Positions 23,669-34,766 of a stretch of DNA of 64,000 bases are shown in pieces. The stretch is from Endozoicomonas sp. OPT23. Lineage in GTDB: Bacteria > Pseudomonadota > Gammaproteobacteria > Pseudomonadales > Endozoicomonadaceae. Position 1 is the stretch's first letter. Each line of letters opens with the position of its first letter. The stretch spans positions 673,836-737,835 of the forward strand of contig NZ_PPFD01000006.1 in NCBI RefSeq assembly GCF_009653635.1, in the 5' to 3' direction. The translations under genes were made by a program, and so were the position numbers. Below the pieces are notes generated by a model. That model was not told the DNA's origin. It worked only from the letters and a program-made list of their open reading frames with translations, and made no database searches.

Positions 23669-25951
23669 TTACATGCTGGCAGTAAAGGTACGGGCAATAA
23701 CATCACGCTGCTGCTCTTGAGTCAGAGAGTTGAAGCGTACTGCATAGCCGGAAACACGGATGGTCAGGGACGGATATTTATCCGGATTTTCCACTGCATC
23801 TTCCAGCATTTCACGATTCAGCACGTTGACGTTCAGGTGCTGACCACCTTCACGCTCAACTTCGTGATGAAAGTAACCGTCCATCAGGCCTACCAGGTTC
23901 TTACGACGACCGTCTTCGTCCTTACCCAGTGCCTTTGGTACGATGGAGAAGGTGTAGGAGATACCGTCTTTCGCATAAGCAAATGGCAGCTTCGCAACAG
24001 AGCTTAGGGATGCGATAGCACCGCTGGTGTCACGACCGTGCATTGGGTTTGCACCCGGGCCAAATGGCTGACCTGCACGACGACCGTCTGGAGTATTACC
24101 GGTCTTCTTACCGTACACAACATTAGATGTGATGGTCAGAATAGACTGGGTTGGTGTTGCATTGCGGTATGTTTTGTTGGAAGCAACCTTCTTCATGAAG
24201 GATTCAACCAGCTCACAGGCAATGGCATCAACACGTTCTTCATTGTTACCAAACTTCGGATAATCACCTTCGATTTCGAAGTCGGTAGCAATACCATCTT
24301 CATCACGTACCGGCTTAACCTTGGCGTATTTGATAGCAGCCAGGGAGTCAGCAGCAACAGACAGACCAGCGATACCGCAAGCCATGGTACGCATTACGTC
24401 ACGGTCGTGCAGAGCCAGCTGAGCCGCTTCGTAAGAGTACTTGTCGTGCATGTAGTGAATGCTGTTCAGGGCAGTCACGTACTGGGTTGCCAGCCAGTCC
24501 ATCAGTTTGTCCAGACGGGCATAAACAGTATCGTAATCCAGAACGTCGTCTGTGATTGGCGCTTCTTTTGGAGCGATCTGCAGCTTCAGCTTCTCGTCCA
24601 CACCACCGTTTATGGCGTACAGCAGAGTCTTGGCCAGGTTGGCACGGGCACCGAAGAACTGCATCTGCTTACCAATGATCATTGGTGATACACAGCAGGC
24701 AATCGCGTAATCATCGCTGTCCATATCCGTACGCATCAGATCGTCATTTTCGTACTGGATGGAACTGGTGTCGATGGATACCTTGGCACAGAACTCCTTG
24801 AAGCCCTGCGGCAGTGCTTCAGACCAGAGCACAGTAATGTTTGGCTCAGGTGAAGGACCCATAGTGTACAGAGTGTGCAGGAAGCGGAAACTGCTCTTGG
24901 TCACCAGCGTACGGCCGTCAATGCCCATACCACCGATGGACTCAGTCGCCCAGATTGGGTCGCCGGAGAACAGATCATCGTACTCAGGGGTACGCAGGAA
25001 GCGGACCATACGCAGCTTCATTACGAAGTGGTCGATCATTTCCTGGGCGCCAGACTCAGTAATCTTGCCCGCTTCAATGTCACGCTGGATGTAAACATCC
25101 AAGAATGAAGCAGTACGACCCAGAGACATAGCTGCACCATTCTGGGATTTAACTGCAGCCAGATAGCCGAAGTAAGTCCACTGAACTGCTTCCTGAGCAG
25201 TAGCCGCAGGAGCGCTGATATCGCAGCCATACTTGGCGGCCATTACCTTCATCTGCATCAGAGCACGGATCTGCTCCATGATCTCTTCACGCAGTTGAAT
25301 GGTCTGCTCCAGATTTTCACCGGATTCAAATACGGAATCCAGAGAAGCGTGCTGGCCTTTTTTGTCCTTGATCAGACGATCGATACCGTACAGAGCGATA
25401 CGACGGTAATCACCAATGATACGGCCACGGCCGTAAGCATCCGGCAGACCGGTGATAACACCGGACTTACGGCAAGCACGAATGGATGGCGTATAAACGT
25501 CAAAAACACCCGCATTGTGAGTCTTGCGATACTCGGAAAAGATCTTATTGACCATTGGGTCCAGTTCTTTACCGTAAACCTTGCAGGAAGTCTCCACCAT
25601 GCGGATACCACCATTAGCAATCAGCGCACGCTTCAGGGGCTTGTCTGTCTGCAGACCAACAATGGTTTCCAGATCCTGGTTAATAAAACCAGCTTCGTGT
25701 GAAGTGATAGTAGATGGCAGGTCGTGATCGAAATCGATAGGAGCGTGAGTGCGATTCTCTTCCTTGATGCCTTCCATAACGTCTGCCCAGAGACGTGTAG
25801 TTGCATCAGTCGCATCGGCAAGGAAGTCGTCACCGCCTTCATAAGGGGTGTAGTTTTTCTGAATAAAGTCGCGAACATTGATGTTTTCGACCCATTCACC
25901 CTGTGCAAACCCTTCCCATCCTGCAGGAAGTTCATTAACTGGAGTGCTCAT
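23669..25951 (-). CDS. pflB: Formate C-acetyltransferase (pyruvate formate-lyase)
   Basis: Splits pyruvate with CoA into acetyl-CoA and formate during anaerobic growth. At 760 aa it matches the length of E. coli PflB. The adjacent catalytic Cys pair is Cys419-Cys420 (IACCVSPM) and the radical glycine is Gly735 in RVSGYAVRF. The 5' side has GAGGAG 9 bases before the ATG. The enzyme is cytosolic, oxygen-sensitive once activated, and needs the pflA product encoded downstream. I found no convincing FNR box in the upstream region. Confidence 0.97.
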   Translation of the reverse strand: MSTPVNELPAGWEGFAQGEWVENINVRDFIQKNYTPYEGGDDFLADATDATTRLWADVMEGIKEENRTHAPIDFDHDLPSTITSHEAGFINQDLETIVGLQTDKPLKRALIANGGIRMVETSCKVYGKELDPMVNKIFSEYRKTHNAGVFDVYTPSIRACRKSGVITGLPDAYGRGRIIGDYRRIALYGIDRLIKDKKGQHASLDSVFESGENLEQTIQLREEIMEQIRALMQMKVMAAKYGCDISAPAATAQEAVQWTYFGYLAAVKSQNGAAMSLGRTASFLDVYIQRDIEAGKITESGAQEMIDHFVMKLRMVRFLRTPEYDDLFSGDPIWATESIGGMGIDGRTLVTKSSFRFLHTLYTMGPSPEPNITVLWSEALPQGFKEFCAKVSIDTSSIQYENDDLMRTDMDSDDYAIACCVSPMIIGKQMQFFGARANLAKTLLYAINGGVDEKLKLQIAPKEAPITDDVLDYDTVYARLDKLMDWLATQYVTALNSIHYMHDKYSYEAAQLALHDRDVMRTMACGIAGLSVAADSLAAIKYAKVKPVRDEDGIATDFEIEGDYPKFGNNEERVDAIACELVESFMKKVASNKTYRNATPTQSILTITSNVVYGKKTGNTPDGRRAGQPFGPGANPMHGRDTSGAIASLSSVAKLPFAYAKDGISYTFSIVPKALGKDEDGRRKNLVGLMDGYFHHEVEREGGQHLNVNVLNREMLEDAVENPDKYPSLTIRVSGYAVRFNSLTQEQQRDVIARTFTASM

Positions 25952-26662
25952 CTAAAGAAGCTCCTCATGTTTGAAAAACTGCTGAAGTACTTATCACTGA
26001 ACACGCCAGCGTTATGATTTTGCCGGGCGATCAGAAAAGGAATTTTTATGTCGGCTTGTGCCATGTCAAAAAACAAACAGTATAGATGTGACAATATGGA
26101 TTGTATCAATGATCTTCCTGTCTGAGCTGACCTTCCCTCTCGTTTAATTGTCAGTGGACTTCGAATAATTAAAAAATATCTTAAGTTTGCTGTTAAGCCT
26201 ATCGTGAGCAATACCTATTAGTGTGACAGTTTCAGAAAGGGCTACAACCAGCGCCTGTAAAGACGTCAGAAGACTTACAAGCAAAACACCATCAACCAGA
26301 AGCCACCAACCGGAAACAATCGATAACACTCGAAGCGCACCAAAAAAAGGCAGACTTCTTTTATAACTATTATTACTCTCTTTGATAAAACTTATCAGCA
26401 TTGAAGCTATACATTCTATTTATGGTTATTAACAATTTGCTTACATTCAAAAATATTATTGAAGGCCTTACCACGTAATTTTTCAATCACTGCTATTCTT
26501 GCCACCCAATAAATTCTATTACTTTAAATCTTTAAGTCATTGGGTTGCATAGCTTTTATTTAAGTACTGTTACCTATTCAGGCATTATTTTTAATTTAAT
26601 AATATCTTTCATTAAATAATGAATTTAATTAATTACGGATTGAGTCTCCTCTGGAGAAACTA
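25952..26662. other. 711-base AT-rich divergent intergenic region
   Basis: Lies between pflB (leftward) and an unknown gene (rightward). The part from about 26400 to 26650 is very AT-rich. A short open frame on the minus strand at 26144-26401 would encode an 85-aa hydrophobic peptide, but it has no ribosome site and is left uncalled. The pflB promoter should be in the left half. I cannot identify specific operator sites. Confidence 0.5.
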
Positions 26663-27097
26663 ATGAGTAAATATATTTACGCAACTGTCTATGAGCAGTT
26701 CACTGGACTTAAGCCACCCGAACCCAAATCAAACAAGCCTCGAAGAAGACGAGGCTTTGGCCACCCTTATCGTATGCGCCTGAATATTCAGGATGAAGAT
26801 CAGCAAGATCAGGAAGAGCTGCTGGAGCAGGGAAGCGATTTTGAGCCTGAACAGGAATCGATGCCCACTGATGACTTTGACAGCCAGTCACATTTTCTGC
26901 CAGGTATGGCGCTGACAAGCCCGACGTCCAGAGTAGATACTGGCCACACACGCAGGAAAAGTCATTACACCGCTCGCAGAAATGACACTCAGAGAGCCGT
27001 TAACTATCAACCGGCTGTTGTTGAAGAACCAAAGTGCGATAAACAACCAAAGGTCACTTACAAAAAGCGTCGAAGCCTCACTGCCGCTTCGATCTGA
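26663..27097 (+). CDS. Unknown small basic/acidic low-complexity protein (144 aa)
   Basis: Not recognised. GGAG lies 8 bases before the ATG, a strong ribosome site, and the frame ends shortly before a hairpin at 27170. The protein is hydrophilic and probably disordered: a Pro/Arg-rich block (PKSNKPRRRRGFGHPYRMRL), an acidic Gln/Glu-rich block (EDQQDQEELLEQGSDFEPE) and a basic C-terminus. No membrane span or Cys pattern is visible. The very AT-rich upstream region and unusual composition suggest an accessory gene. Confidence 0.6.
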   Translation: MSKYIYATVYEQFTGLKPPEPKSNKPRRRRGFGHPYRMRLNIQDEDQQDQEELLEQGSDFEPEQESMPTDDFDSQSHFLPGMALTSPTSRVDTGHTRRKSHYTARRNDTQRAVNYQPAVVEEPKCDKQPKVTYKKRRSLTAASI

Positions 27098-27169
27098 CCT
27101 TGATCGAGAGAAACACGTTTTTACAGATTTAGTGCTCTACTGACTTGATCCATACTGTACAGAAATTAC

Positions 27170-27200
27170 GCCATACCCTGAAAAAGCATGGCGTTTTCAT
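27170..27200. terminator. Terminator between convergent unknown gene and mgsA
   Basis: Stem ACGCCAT / ATGGCGT with a 13-base loop, followed by TTTTCATT on the plus strand. It lies between convergent genes and could serve both. Confidence 0.7.
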
Positions 27201-27209
27201 TGACAGGAA

Positions 27210-27704
27210 TCAGAAAGGACGGGATTTCAGGTATTTCTCGTAGTCCGGAATTCTGCGCTCATGAGTCTGCTGCATCAAAGACGATGAGAACATGAAGTCA
27301 GCAGAGCTCTGATTACAGGCCACCGGAATATTCCAGACAGCAGCAATTCTCAGCAGTGCTTTTACGTCCGGATCGTGTGGTTGAGATTCAAACGGATCCC
27401 AGAAGAACACCAGAAGGTCGAGCTTATTTTCAGAAATCAGCGCACCGATCTGCTGATCGCCCCCCAAAGGACCACTGATAAACTTGGTCAGCGGCATTTC
27501 CAGCTCTTTTTCCAGCAGGCTACCGGTAGTACCGGTAGCAAACAGGTTATGACCTGCCAGCTCCTCTTTATGGCGAAGTGACCACTCCACCAGTTCCCCT
27601 TTTTTCTTATCGTGTGCTACCAGCGCGATATTTTTCTTCACGGGTACGACATGTGTTTTATATTCCATACGGAAAAGCCCAGTTGCGTTGGTTTCAGACA
27701 GCAT
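27210..27704 (-). CDS. mgsA: Methylglyoxal synthase
   Basis: Converts dihydroxyacetone phosphate to methylglyoxal and phosphate, a bypass of lower glycolysis used when sugar phosphates build up. The 164-aa protein has the family core: [37 protein letters not shown] with the catalytic Asp, [23 protein letters not shown] with the catalytic Asp/His region, and [19 protein letters not shown] 8 bases before the ATG supports the start at 27704, which adds 12 residues to the usual N-terminus. Confidence 0.93.
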   Translation of the reverse strand: MLSETNATGLFRMEYKTHVVPVKKNIALVAHDKKKGELVEWSLRHKEELAGHNLFATGTTGSLLEKELEMPLTKFISGPLGGDQQIGALISENKLDLLVFFWDPFESQPHDPDVKALLRIAAVWNIPVACNQSSADFMFSSSLMQQTHERRIPDYEKYLKSRPF

Positions 27705-27861
27705 GAAAACTAACCTTCAGACATATGTCTGTCAATTACTGAAGCGTGAGTCAGGTCAATGAATGGGTAGTATTGGAGTGGTTTTAGAAGGAAGAGCCGA
27801 GGGTGGAAATCCACCCTCGTTTATCTCATAGAGACTTATGCAGAAAATAGCAGTGATTCAA

Positions 27862-29163
27862 TCAGCCGCCAAGGTATTTGATCATCACACCCGCTGCTAC
27901 CGCAGAACCGATAACACCAGCTACGTTTGGCCCCATGGCATGCATCAACAGGAAGTTCTGAGGATTGGCCTCCAGACCCAGCTTGTTGGATACACGCGCT
28001 GCCATTGGCACTGCAGAGACACCGGCAGAACCAATCAAAGGGTTAACCTTGTTGGTACTGAAGCGATTCATCAGCTTCGCCATCAGAATGCCACAAGCCG
28101 TACCAATACCAAATGCCACCACACCCAGAGTCAGAATACCCAGCGTTTCTGCAGCCAGGAATTTATCTGCCACCAGCTTGGAACCCACAGAGAGGCCCAG
28201 GAAGATAGTAACAATGTTGATCAGAGCGTTCTGAGCGGTATCAGATAGACGTTCAACCACACCACACTCACGCATCAGGTTACCGAAGCAGAACATACCC
28301 AGCAGAGGCGCAGCGTCTGGTAGCAGCAAAGCAACCAGAATCAGCAGAACCATCGGGAAAACGATTTTCTCTACTTTAGATACAGCGCGCAGCTGAGTCA
28401 TAACGATCTGGCGCTCAGCCTCAGTAGTCAATGCACGCATAATCGGTGGCTGAATCAGTGGCACCAGCGCCATATAGGAGTAGGCCGCTACAGCAATCGC
28501 ACCCAGCAGGTGTGGTGCCAGAACACTGGATACATAGATAGCCGTTGGACCGTCAGCACCACCGATGATACCGATAGCAGCGGCATCAGCGAGACTGAAA
28601 CTCATCAGACCGGTCATGTTCAGCAGTAACGCACCCAATACCGTGGCAAAGATACCAAACTGAGCAGCTGCTCCCAGAAACAGCGTTTTAGGGTTAGCCA
28701 GCAACGGACCAAAGTCGGTCATGGCACCTACCCCCATAAAGATCAACAGAGGTGCAACACCACTGCCAATCGCTACCGAGTAGAACTGGTACAAGACACC
28801 GTTACTGTAACCGGCATCAGCGACAATATGACCGACCGTAGCATGAGCGACACTGCCTGCAGCCGTATAGGCTTTCAACAGTTCGTTACCCGCAAGAGCA
28901 CTGGTACCAAGCACATCATTGATGGCCTGCATCACTTCAGGGCGCGCCTGATGCACGGCTATTTCAAGCGCGGTATAGGCCAGACCTGCCTCAGGAATGT
29001 TGGCCATAATGCCGCCGAAACCAATCGGTACCAGCAGCAATGGTTCAAAATTCTTGCGAATAGCCAGGTACAGCAAGCCAAAGCAGACCAGAATCATGAC
29101 CAGCTGGCCACCGGTCATGTTGTAAATCCCGGAACCGTGCCAGAGATTAAGAAGCTTATCCAT
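27862..29163 (-). CDS. oadB: Na+-translocating oxaloacetate decarboxylase, beta subunit
   Basis: Integral-membrane subunit of the biotin-dependent sodium pump. It decarboxylates carboxybiotin and moves Na+ out of the cell. The 433-aa protein has about nine or ten membrane helices. The conserved segment [18 protein letters not shown] contains the essential Asp for decarboxylation and Na+ binding; [18 protein letters not shown] and the final [18 protein letters not shown] are also family hallmarks. It is the last gene of oadGAB, 15 bases after oadA, with AAGGAG 8 bases before the ATG. Confidence 0.95.
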   Translation of the reverse strand: MDKLLNLWHGSGIYNMTGGQLVMILVCFGLLYLAIRKNFEPLLLVPIGFGGIMANIPEAGLAYTALEIAVHQARPEVMQAINDVLGTSALAGNELLKAYTAAGSVAHATVGHIVADAGYSNGVLYQFYSVAIGSGVAPLLIFMGVGAMTDFGPLLANPKTLFLGAAAQFGIFATVLGALLLNMTGLMSFSLADAAAIGIIGGADGPTAIYVSSVLAPHLLGAIAVAAYSYMALVPLIQPPIMRALTTEAERQIVMTQLRAVSKVEKIVFPMVLLILVALLLPDAAPLLGMFCFGNLMRECGVVERLSDTAQNALINIVTIFLGLSVGSKLVADKFLAAETLGILTLGVVAFGIGTACGILMAKLMNRFSTNKVNPLIGSAGVSAVPMAARVSNKLGLEANPQNFLLMHAMGPNVAGVIGSAVAAGVMIKYLGG

Positions 29164-29178
29164 TTACTGCTCCTTCAC

Positions 29179-30963
29179 TCAGGCTATGGCTAACAGGACG
29201 TCGCCAACTGCAACACTGTCACCTTCACGTACATCGACAGAAGAAACCTTGCCGCCTTTTGGCGCACGAACTTCAGTTTCCATCTTCATAGCTTCAAGAA
29301 TCAGCAGCACGTCACCTTCCTGAACGTCCTGACCAGGGTTAACGTGTACTTTCCAGATGTTACCCGCCAACGGCGCAGGCAGAGGCTCACCATCACCCAC
29401 TACCGGTGCAGCAACAGGAGCACTGCCAGCAACAGCAACCGGCTGACTCAGGTTGGTTACATCACCACCTTCGTTTACCTCAACCACATATTGATTACCG
29501 TTAACCTTAACCGTGTAAACACCGCTATCAGATGCAGCGGATTTAGCAGCAGGTTTCACTTCAGGCTCATTACCTGGAGCTGGCTCAAAGGCATCCGGGT
29601 TACCACGATTTTCGAGGAACTTGAGACCAACCTGTGGAAACAGCGCGTAGGTCAGTACATCGTCTACGACATCAGTCGCCAGAGAAATGTTCTTTTCTGC
29701 AGCAATGTCTTTCAGCTCGCCAGACAGTTTGTCCATTTCAGCTTCAAGCAAATCAGCTGGACGACAGGTAACCGCTTCATCACCGGCCAGTACACGCTCC
29801 TGCAATTCTTTGTTGAACTCGGAAGGTGCTGCACCATATTCACCACGGAGAATGCCCTGGGTTTCCTTGGAAATACTCTTGTAACGCTCTCCGGTCAGTA
29901 CGTTCAGAACCGCCTGAGTACCAACAATCTGAGACGTTGGCGTTACCAGAGGAATAAAACCAAGATCTTCACGAACCCGTGGAATTTCCTGCAGTACTTC
30001 GTCAAACTTATCGCTGGCGCCTTGCTCTTTCAGCTGGCTTTCCATATTGGTCAGCATGCCACCAGGTACTTGTGCCGTCAGGATACGGGCGTCAACACCG
30101 CGCAGCGCACCTTCAAACTTGGCATACTTCTTACGCACTTCGCGGAAGTAAGTCGCGACTTCTTCCAGCTTGTTCAGATCCAGCCCCGTATCACGACCGG
30201 TACCCGCCAGAGCCGCAACAATGGCTTCAGTCGGTGAATGGCCGTAGGTCATGGACATGGAAGAGATAGCGGTATCAACACGGTCAATACCCGCTTCAAT
30301 AGCCTTCAGCAGAGACATGGAAGACAGACCCGAGGTTGCGTGACAATGCAATTGAATCTCGAAGTCGGTTTCATTCTTCAGACGGGATACCAGCTCATAG
30401 ACGTCAGACGGTGTGATAATACCGGACATATCCTTGATGCAGAGAGAGTCTGCACCCAGGTCTTCTACCTGTTTGGCCAGATCAACCCAGCTGTCCAGTG
30501 TGTGCACAGGGCTCTTGGTGTAAGAAATAGTACCCTGGGCATGAGCACCTTCACGCTTAACTGCCGCCATAGCCTGCTTCAGGTTACGCGGGTCGTTCAT
30601 CGCGTCAAAGACACGAAACACATCCATACCGTTGGCAACAGCACGCTCAACAAACTTATCTACGACATCGTCCGCATAATGGCGGTAGCCCAGCAAATTT
30701 TGACCACGCAGCAACATTTGTTGTTTGGTATTGGGCATGGCCTTTTTCAGGGCGCGCAGTCGCTCCCATGGATCTTCACCCAGAAAACGGATACAGGCGT
30801 CAAAGGTAGCGCCACCCCAGGTTTCCAGAGACCAGTAGCCAATTTGATCCAGCTGCTCGGCAATCGGCAGCATATCTTCCAGACGCATACGGGTTGCGAA
30901 CAGGGACTGGTGCGCATCGCGCAGAACCACATCAGTGATTCCCAATGGTTTAACGTCAGACAT
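29179..30963 (-). CDS. oadA: Na+-translocating oxaloacetate decarboxylase, alpha subunit
   Basis: Carboxyltransferase subunit that transfers CO2 from oxaloacetate to biotin. The N-terminal TIM barrel starts [18 protein letters not shown] and contains the metal-ligand region [11 protein letters not shown] conserved PYC-OADA middle domain follows, then a Pro/Ala-rich linker (residues ~485-525) and a C-terminal biotinyl domain with the biotin Lys in [11 protein letters not shown] chose ATG 30963, preceded by a GGGGGA site; a TTG lies two codons upstream. The protein is 594 aa. It is the middle gene of oadGAB. Confidence 0.95.
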   Translation of the reverse strand: MSDVKPLGITDVVLRDAHQSLFATRMRLEDMLPIAEQLDQIGYWSLETWGGATFDACIRFLGEDPWERLRALKKAMPNTKQQMLLRGQNLLGYRHYADDVVDKFVERAVANGMDVFRVFDAMNDPRNLKQAMAAVKREGAHAQGTISYTKSPVHTLDSWVDLAKQVEDLGADSLCIKDMSGIITPSDVYELVSRLKNETDFEIQLHCHATSGLSSMSLLKAIEAGIDRVDTAISSMSMTYGHSPTEAIVAALAGTGRDTGLDLNKLEEVATYFREVRKKYAKFEGALRGVDARILTAQVPGGMLTNMESQLKEQGASDKFDEVLQEIPRVREDLGFIPLVTPTSQIVGTQAVLNVLTGERYKSISKETQGILRGEYGAAPSEFNKELQERVLAGDEAVTCRPADLLEAEMDKLSGELKDIAAEKNISLATDVVDDVLTYALFPQVGLKFLENRGNPDAFEPAPGNEPEVKPAAKSAASDSGVYTVKVNGNQYVVEVNEGGDVTNLSQPVAVAGSAPVAAPVVGDGEPLPAPLAGNIWKVHVNPGQDVQEGDVLLILEAMKMETEVRAPKGGKVSSVDVREGDSVAVGDVLLAIA

Positions 30964-31005
30964 CGACAAGTTTCCCCCAGTAAAGCCAAAAATAGTTTTA
31001 GATCG

Positions 31006-31263
31006 TTATTCTTTTTTAGAGCGGTGCATCTTGATGGCAGCACTAATGGCTGCGACCAGCTCATGGTCATTATTTTTTGCGGTAGTAGCTCTGGAGCGGC
31101 TGCCTGATGCAACTCTTACCGGTTCGGGTTCCGGAAAGAAGTGACCAATAAAGCGGGACATCTGGCTGGTAGCAAATACCAGCAGAGACAGGAACAGGAA
31201 CACAAAACCCATTCCAAAAGCCATCAGGCTCCAGCCTTCTGACAATAACTCAGACGGGGACAT
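31006..31263 (-). CDS. oadG: Oxaloacetate decarboxylase, gamma subunit
   Basis: An 85-aa small membrane protein that holds the alpha and beta subunits together. It has one N-terminal membrane helix (WSLMAFGMGFVFLFLSLLVFA), a hydrophilic Pro/Glu segment (FFPEPEPVR) and a C-terminal cytoplasmic tail (ELVAAISAAIKMHRSKK), as in OadG. It is the first gene of oadGAB, with AAGGA 11 bases before the ATG. The pump couples oxaloacetate breakdown to a sodium gradient and supports anaerobic citrate or dicarboxylate metabolism. Confidence 0.9.
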   Translation of the reverse strand: MSPSELLSEGWSLMAFGMGFVFLFLSLLVFATSQMSRFIGHFFPEPEPVRVASGSRSRATTAKNNDHELVAAISAAIKMHRSKKE

Positions 31264-31684
31264 AATCAGCTAGATCCTTTGTAATTCTTCTATTATTACC
31301 CTAAGTAACGTAAACGACTCCGGGCTGCTGGCAGCCTCTTATACGGCGCTCTTATAATCAGCCAGTGGAGCCATGTCCAGATCGACACAACTTTCCCTGA
31401 TATATCGCAGCGGCAAATTTACCCTGTCAGGGACAAATAAGCAATCTCCGAACAAACTCTAACATTTACCAACAATCATCATCCCTACATTCGCATTATC
31501 CACAACATGGGTAGGTATAATGCTGCTACAGATCAACAATCAACGAATGCCTCTGTCAGGAACGGACAATACCGCTTCTGACAGAGGCATTCCTGATTCA
31601 TTTGGTTCTTGACAGTAATACGACTTGCCGCTTCATTGTTATCTGATACATTTGTCGGTTCGCCCGACGCCAGATACTGACTGA
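31264..31684. other. Divergent intergenic region between oadGAB and dusC-mnmC
   Basis: 421 bases with no gene. It must contain both promoters. The main structure is a perfect 15-bp inverted repeat at 31545-31592, listed separately. The sequence CTTGACAGTAATACG near 31607 resembles a -35 element for dusC, but no matching -10 is clear. Confidence 0.5.
31545..31592. repeat. 15-bp perfect inverted repeat in the oadG-dusC intergenic region
   Basis: GAATGCCTCTGTCAG (31545-31559) pairs perfectly with CTGACAGAGGCATTC (31578-31592) around an 18-base loop. No T tract follows on either strand. It could be the end of a small RNA, an operator or a repeat-family hairpin. Confidence 0.75.
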
Positions 31685-32671
31685 ATGAGCACCATTACCC
31701 TGGCTCCTATGGAAGGAGTTGTTGATTACCTGTTGAGAGAGCTGCTGACTGAAGCTGGCGGCATCGACTTGTGTGTCACTGAATTTATTCGCATCACCGA
31801 AACACGCCTGCCGACTCTCACTTTTCACCGGCTCTGCCCTGAACTGAAGCATGGCTGCCGCACAAAGAGTGGAACTCCGGTTCATATTCAATTACTGGGA
31901 AATAACCCGGAACTGCTCGCATTCAATGCGGCCAAGGCAGCAAAACTCGGCGCTTTAGGCATTGACCTGAATTTTGGCTGCCCGGCTAAAACCGTTAACA
32001 GACATAAGGGCGGTGCCGTTTTATTGCAGGACACCGAACTGCTTTACGACATTGTTTCAGCCGTGAGGGAAGCCGTACCTGATGATATTCCCGTCACAGC
32101 AAAAATGCGCCTGGGCTATCTGGACAGTGAACCAGCGGTTATTAATGCTAAAGCCATCGAACAGGCCGGTGCATCATCATTGACCGTTCATGCCCGAACC
32201 AAGCTGCAGGGTTACAAACCACCCGCACATTGGCAGGAACTGGTGGCTATTCGTGAAGCCATTAATATCCCGTTGATTGCTAACGGTGATATTTTCTCTG
32301 CAGAAGATGCCAAAAAGTGTCGAGAGATGTCTGGCTGCAGCGACATTATGGTAGGCCGAGGTGTTCTCAGAAACCCAGATTTGCCGGTAGCCATTGCCAA
32401 CAGTAGTGCGGAAGACTGCCCTGAGGCACAGTGGCAGCGATCACTGGAACTGATCAAGCGCTTTACCGAGAAAGTTACCCAGACTCCCGATGATCCTGAA
32501 CAGGTGCACCCTTACTTTATCAACAACCCAAGACGCTATCTGGATGGCCGCCTGAAACAGTGGCTCAGTATGATGAGCAAAAGCTCGGTACAGGCTCAGG
32601 AGCTGTTTGAACAGGTGAAACGGGAAACCTGTATTCAGGGTATTTCAGAGATTATTCAGGAAGCCGCATGA
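31685..32671 (+). CDS. dusC: tRNA-dihydrouridine(16) synthase DusC
   Basis: FMN enzyme that makes dihydrouridine 16 in tRNA. The 328-aa protein has the Dus core: TLAPMEGVVDYLLRELL, LNFGCPAKTVNRHKGGAVLL with the catalytic Cys, TVHARTKLQGYKPPAHW and MVGRGVLRNPDL. The N-terminus MEGVVDYL and GYKPPAHW point to the DusC branch rather than DusA or DusB. Its stop codon overlaps the mnmC start (ATGA), so the two tRNA-modifying enzymes are translationally coupled. Confidence 0.93.
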   Translation: MSTITLAPMEGVVDYLLRELLTEAGGIDLCVTEFIRITETRLPTLTFHRLCPELKHGCRTKSGTPVHIQLLGNNPELLAFNAAKAAKLGALGIDLNFGCPAKTVNRHKGGAVLLQDTELLYDIVSAVREAVPDDIPVTAKMRLGYLDSEPAVINAKAIEQAGASSLTVHARTKLQGYKPPAHWQELVAIREAINIPLIANGDIFSAEDAKKCREMSGCSDIMVGRGVLRNPDLPVAIANSSAEDCPEAQWQRSLELIKRFTEKVTQTPDDPEQVHPYFINNPRRYLDGRLKQWLSMMSKSSVQAQELFEQVKRETCIQGISEIIQEAA

Positions 32672-34695
32672 GCAACGACAATAACAAGAACAGCAGCAAT
32701 AAACATTCAAGTCGCCTTGAGCATGCACAGCTGGACTGGAAAAACGACAACCACCCCACATCAAAAACATTTGATGACATTTACTTCAACACAGTCTCAG
32801 GTCTGGAAGATGCTCATCACACCTTTATTAAGCACAATAAGCTGACTGAACGTTTTTCTTCACTGGCAGGCTACGAATTATTCACTATAGGTGAAACAGG
32901 TTTTGGTACAGGCCTGAATTTTCTTTGTTGCTGGCAACACTTTATTGCTCAGGCACCTGAAACTGCCAGACTTCATTTTATCTCTGCCGAAAAGCACCCT
33001 CTTTCTCCAGAGGACTGGCAACGATCACTGGAGAAAATGACCAGTCTGAAAGAACTGACTCAACAGTTAACCTCATCCTATGTTTCTGCAACAACGGGCC
33101 ACCAGCACCTGAGTTTTTCAGATGGCCGAATAAAGCTGACGCTATTATTGGGTGATGTTCTGGACACACTGCCACAACTGGAAGGTAAAGTTGACGCCTG
33201 GTTTCTGGACGGTTTTACGCCCGCTAAAAATCCCGAAATGTGGCAACCGGAACTGTTTCAGGCCATGGCCAGCAAGAGCCATTTGCACACAACCTATGCA
33301 ACCTTTACTTCTGCCAGAACCGTGAAAGAGGGTTTGATCGCTGCCAATTTCAATATTGAAAAAGCCAGCGACTTTGGCCTTAAAAGGGAAATAATGCATG
33401 GCTGTCTGGTAAAAGAATCTGCCGAGAGCATTTATCGACCTGTGTGGTTTCAACCACCAGCCCAACCTGCTTCTGAAAATAAAACAGCAATTGTGATTGG
33501 CGGTGGTATTGCTGGAACCAGCACTGCCCATGCACTGGCAGAACGTGGCTGGAAAGTCACTCTTTTAGAACAGCGTCAACAACTCGCTATGGCGGCCTCG
33601 GGAAATTCCCAAGGTATTCTCTATGCAAAACTGTCAGCCAATCAAACGGCTCTCAGCCAATATATTGCACAAGGGTACTGCTATTCAATTAATCTGCTGA
33701 AACAACTTTCAACAGAAAAACAGAATCTCTGGCAACCGTCAGGGGTTATTCAAATGGCTATCAGTGCAAAGATTGAGAAGCGTTATAAAGAGCTTGCCGC
33801 TGCCTTCCCTAAAGATCTACTTAGCTTTTACGACAAAGACCAGCTATCTAGAATTTCGGGTATTCCCGTAGAACATAGTGGCCTTTATTTTCCGGCCGCT
33901 GGCTGGGTTAAACCCGCTGAGCTTTGCAGGACGCTGGCTGACCATCCCAATATATCGGTACAAAGCAATATCAAAGTTGAGTCACTGAAACAGGAAGGTG
34001 ACAGCTGGAATATTACGGCACTGAACTCAGCCAGTAATGAAATAATCCAATTTAGAGCGAATATCGCCATTGTTGCCTGTGCAACGGCCAGCAAGCATCT
34101 TGAGCAACTGTCCCATCTACCACTAAAAGATATCAGAGGACAGATTACCGAGATCGAAGCGACCGACGCTAGTAAAAAGCTGAAAACCACCGTTTGCGGT
34201 GAAGGTTATGTGGCACCGGCAGAAAACAACCGCCATACACTGGGAGCAACGTTTGACTTCAACAGTCAATCAGAAGCCGTTAATGAGTCAGAGCATCTAC
34301 AGAATCTCGAAATGCAACAGCAGTGGCATTCACACTTCATGAATGCAGCAGGCGGTATGAAGGCTACAATTACAGGCGGCAAAGCAGGCTTTCGTTGTAC
34401 GACACCAGACTATTTACCTGTCGTTGGACCCGTTATTGATCGACAGACGTTTATGAATGATTTTGCCATGTTAAGGAAAAATTCCCGCCACAAGTTCGAT
34501 CAGCAACCCAGCTACCTCAAGGGGCTCTATATTAATGCCGGCCACGGATCCAGAGGAATGATAACAGGACCTCTATCGGGAGAATTATTAGCCTCAATGA
34601 TTAGTGGCGAAGCATCACCCGTTGCTGCAAACATAATGGATGCAATGAACCCGGTAAGGTTTCTCGTTAGAGATATGTCCAGAAATAGAATTTGA
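32668..34695 (+). CDS. mnmC: Bifunctional tRNA wobble-uridine modifying enzyme MnmC
   Basis: Carries out the last two steps of mnm5(s2)U34 synthesis in tRNA. The N-terminal ~240 residues are the SAM methyltransferase (MnmC2): LFTIGETGFGTGLNFLCCWQ and DAWFLDGFTPAKNPEMW. From about residue 272 the FAD oxidoreductase (MnmC1) begins with AIVIGGGIAGTSTAHALAERG and contains ASGNSQGILYAKLS. It ends with GLYINAGHGSRGMITGPLSGELLASMI. The 675-aa length matches the fused enzyme. It is cotranscribed with dusC and closed by a hairpin at 34726. Confidence 0.96.
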   Translation: MSNDNNKNSSNKHSSRLEHAQLDWKNDNHPTSKTFDDIYFNTVSGLEDAHHTFIKHNKLTERFSSLAGYELFTIGETGFGTGLNFLCCWQHFIAQAPETARLHFISAEKHPLSPEDWQRSLEKMTSLKELTQQLTSSYVSATTGHQHLSFSDGRIKLTLLLGDVLDTLPQLEGKVDAWFLDGFTPAKNPEMWQPELFQAMASKSHLHTTYATFTSARTVKEGLIAANFNIEKASDFGLKREIMHGCLVKESAESIYRPVWFQPPAQPASENKTAIVIGGGIAGTSTAHALAERGWKVTLLEQRQQLAMAASGNSQGILYAKLSANQTALSQYIAQGYCYSINLLKQLSTEKQNLWQPSGVIQMAISAKIEKRYKELAAAFPKDLLSFYDKDQLSRISGIPVEHSGLYFPAAGWVKPAELCRTLADHPNISVQSNIKVESLKQEGDSWNITALNSASNEIIQFRANIAIVACATASKHLEQLSHLPLKDIRGQITEIEATDASKKLKTTVCGEGYVAPAENNRHTLGATFDFNSQSEAVNESEHLQNLEMQQQWHSHFMNAAGGMKATITGGKAGFRCTTPDYLPVVGPVIDRQTFMNDFAMLRKNSRHKFDQQPSYLKGLYINAGHGSRGMITGPLSGELLASMISGEASPVAANIMDAMNPVRFLVRDMSRNRI

Positions 34696-34725
34696 ACAAT
34701 AACACGGAAATATGCGTTTGCCTGT

Positions 34726-34754
34726 GGACCGTTCAACCTTCTACTGAACGGTCC
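34726..34754. terminator. Hairpin between convergent mnmC and YceI genes
   Basis: Perfect 10-bp stem GGACCGTTCA / TGAACGGTCC with a 9-base loop, in the short gap between two convergent genes. T-rich flanks are weak. Confidence 0.6.
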
Positions 34755-34766
34755 TGAGTCGGTAGT

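Noticed and set aside
25952..26200. FNR box before pflB
   Set aside because: Partial matches such as TTGTATCAATGATC do not keep the TTGAT-N4-ATCAA spacing.
26144..26401. 85-aa hydrophobic open frame on the minus strand
   Set aside because: No ribosome site, unusual composition and no family resemblance; probably chance in AT-rich DNA.
30238..31107. 289-aa open frame opposite oadA and oadG
   Set aside because: It is antisense to well-supported oad genes, with no ribosome site or family features.
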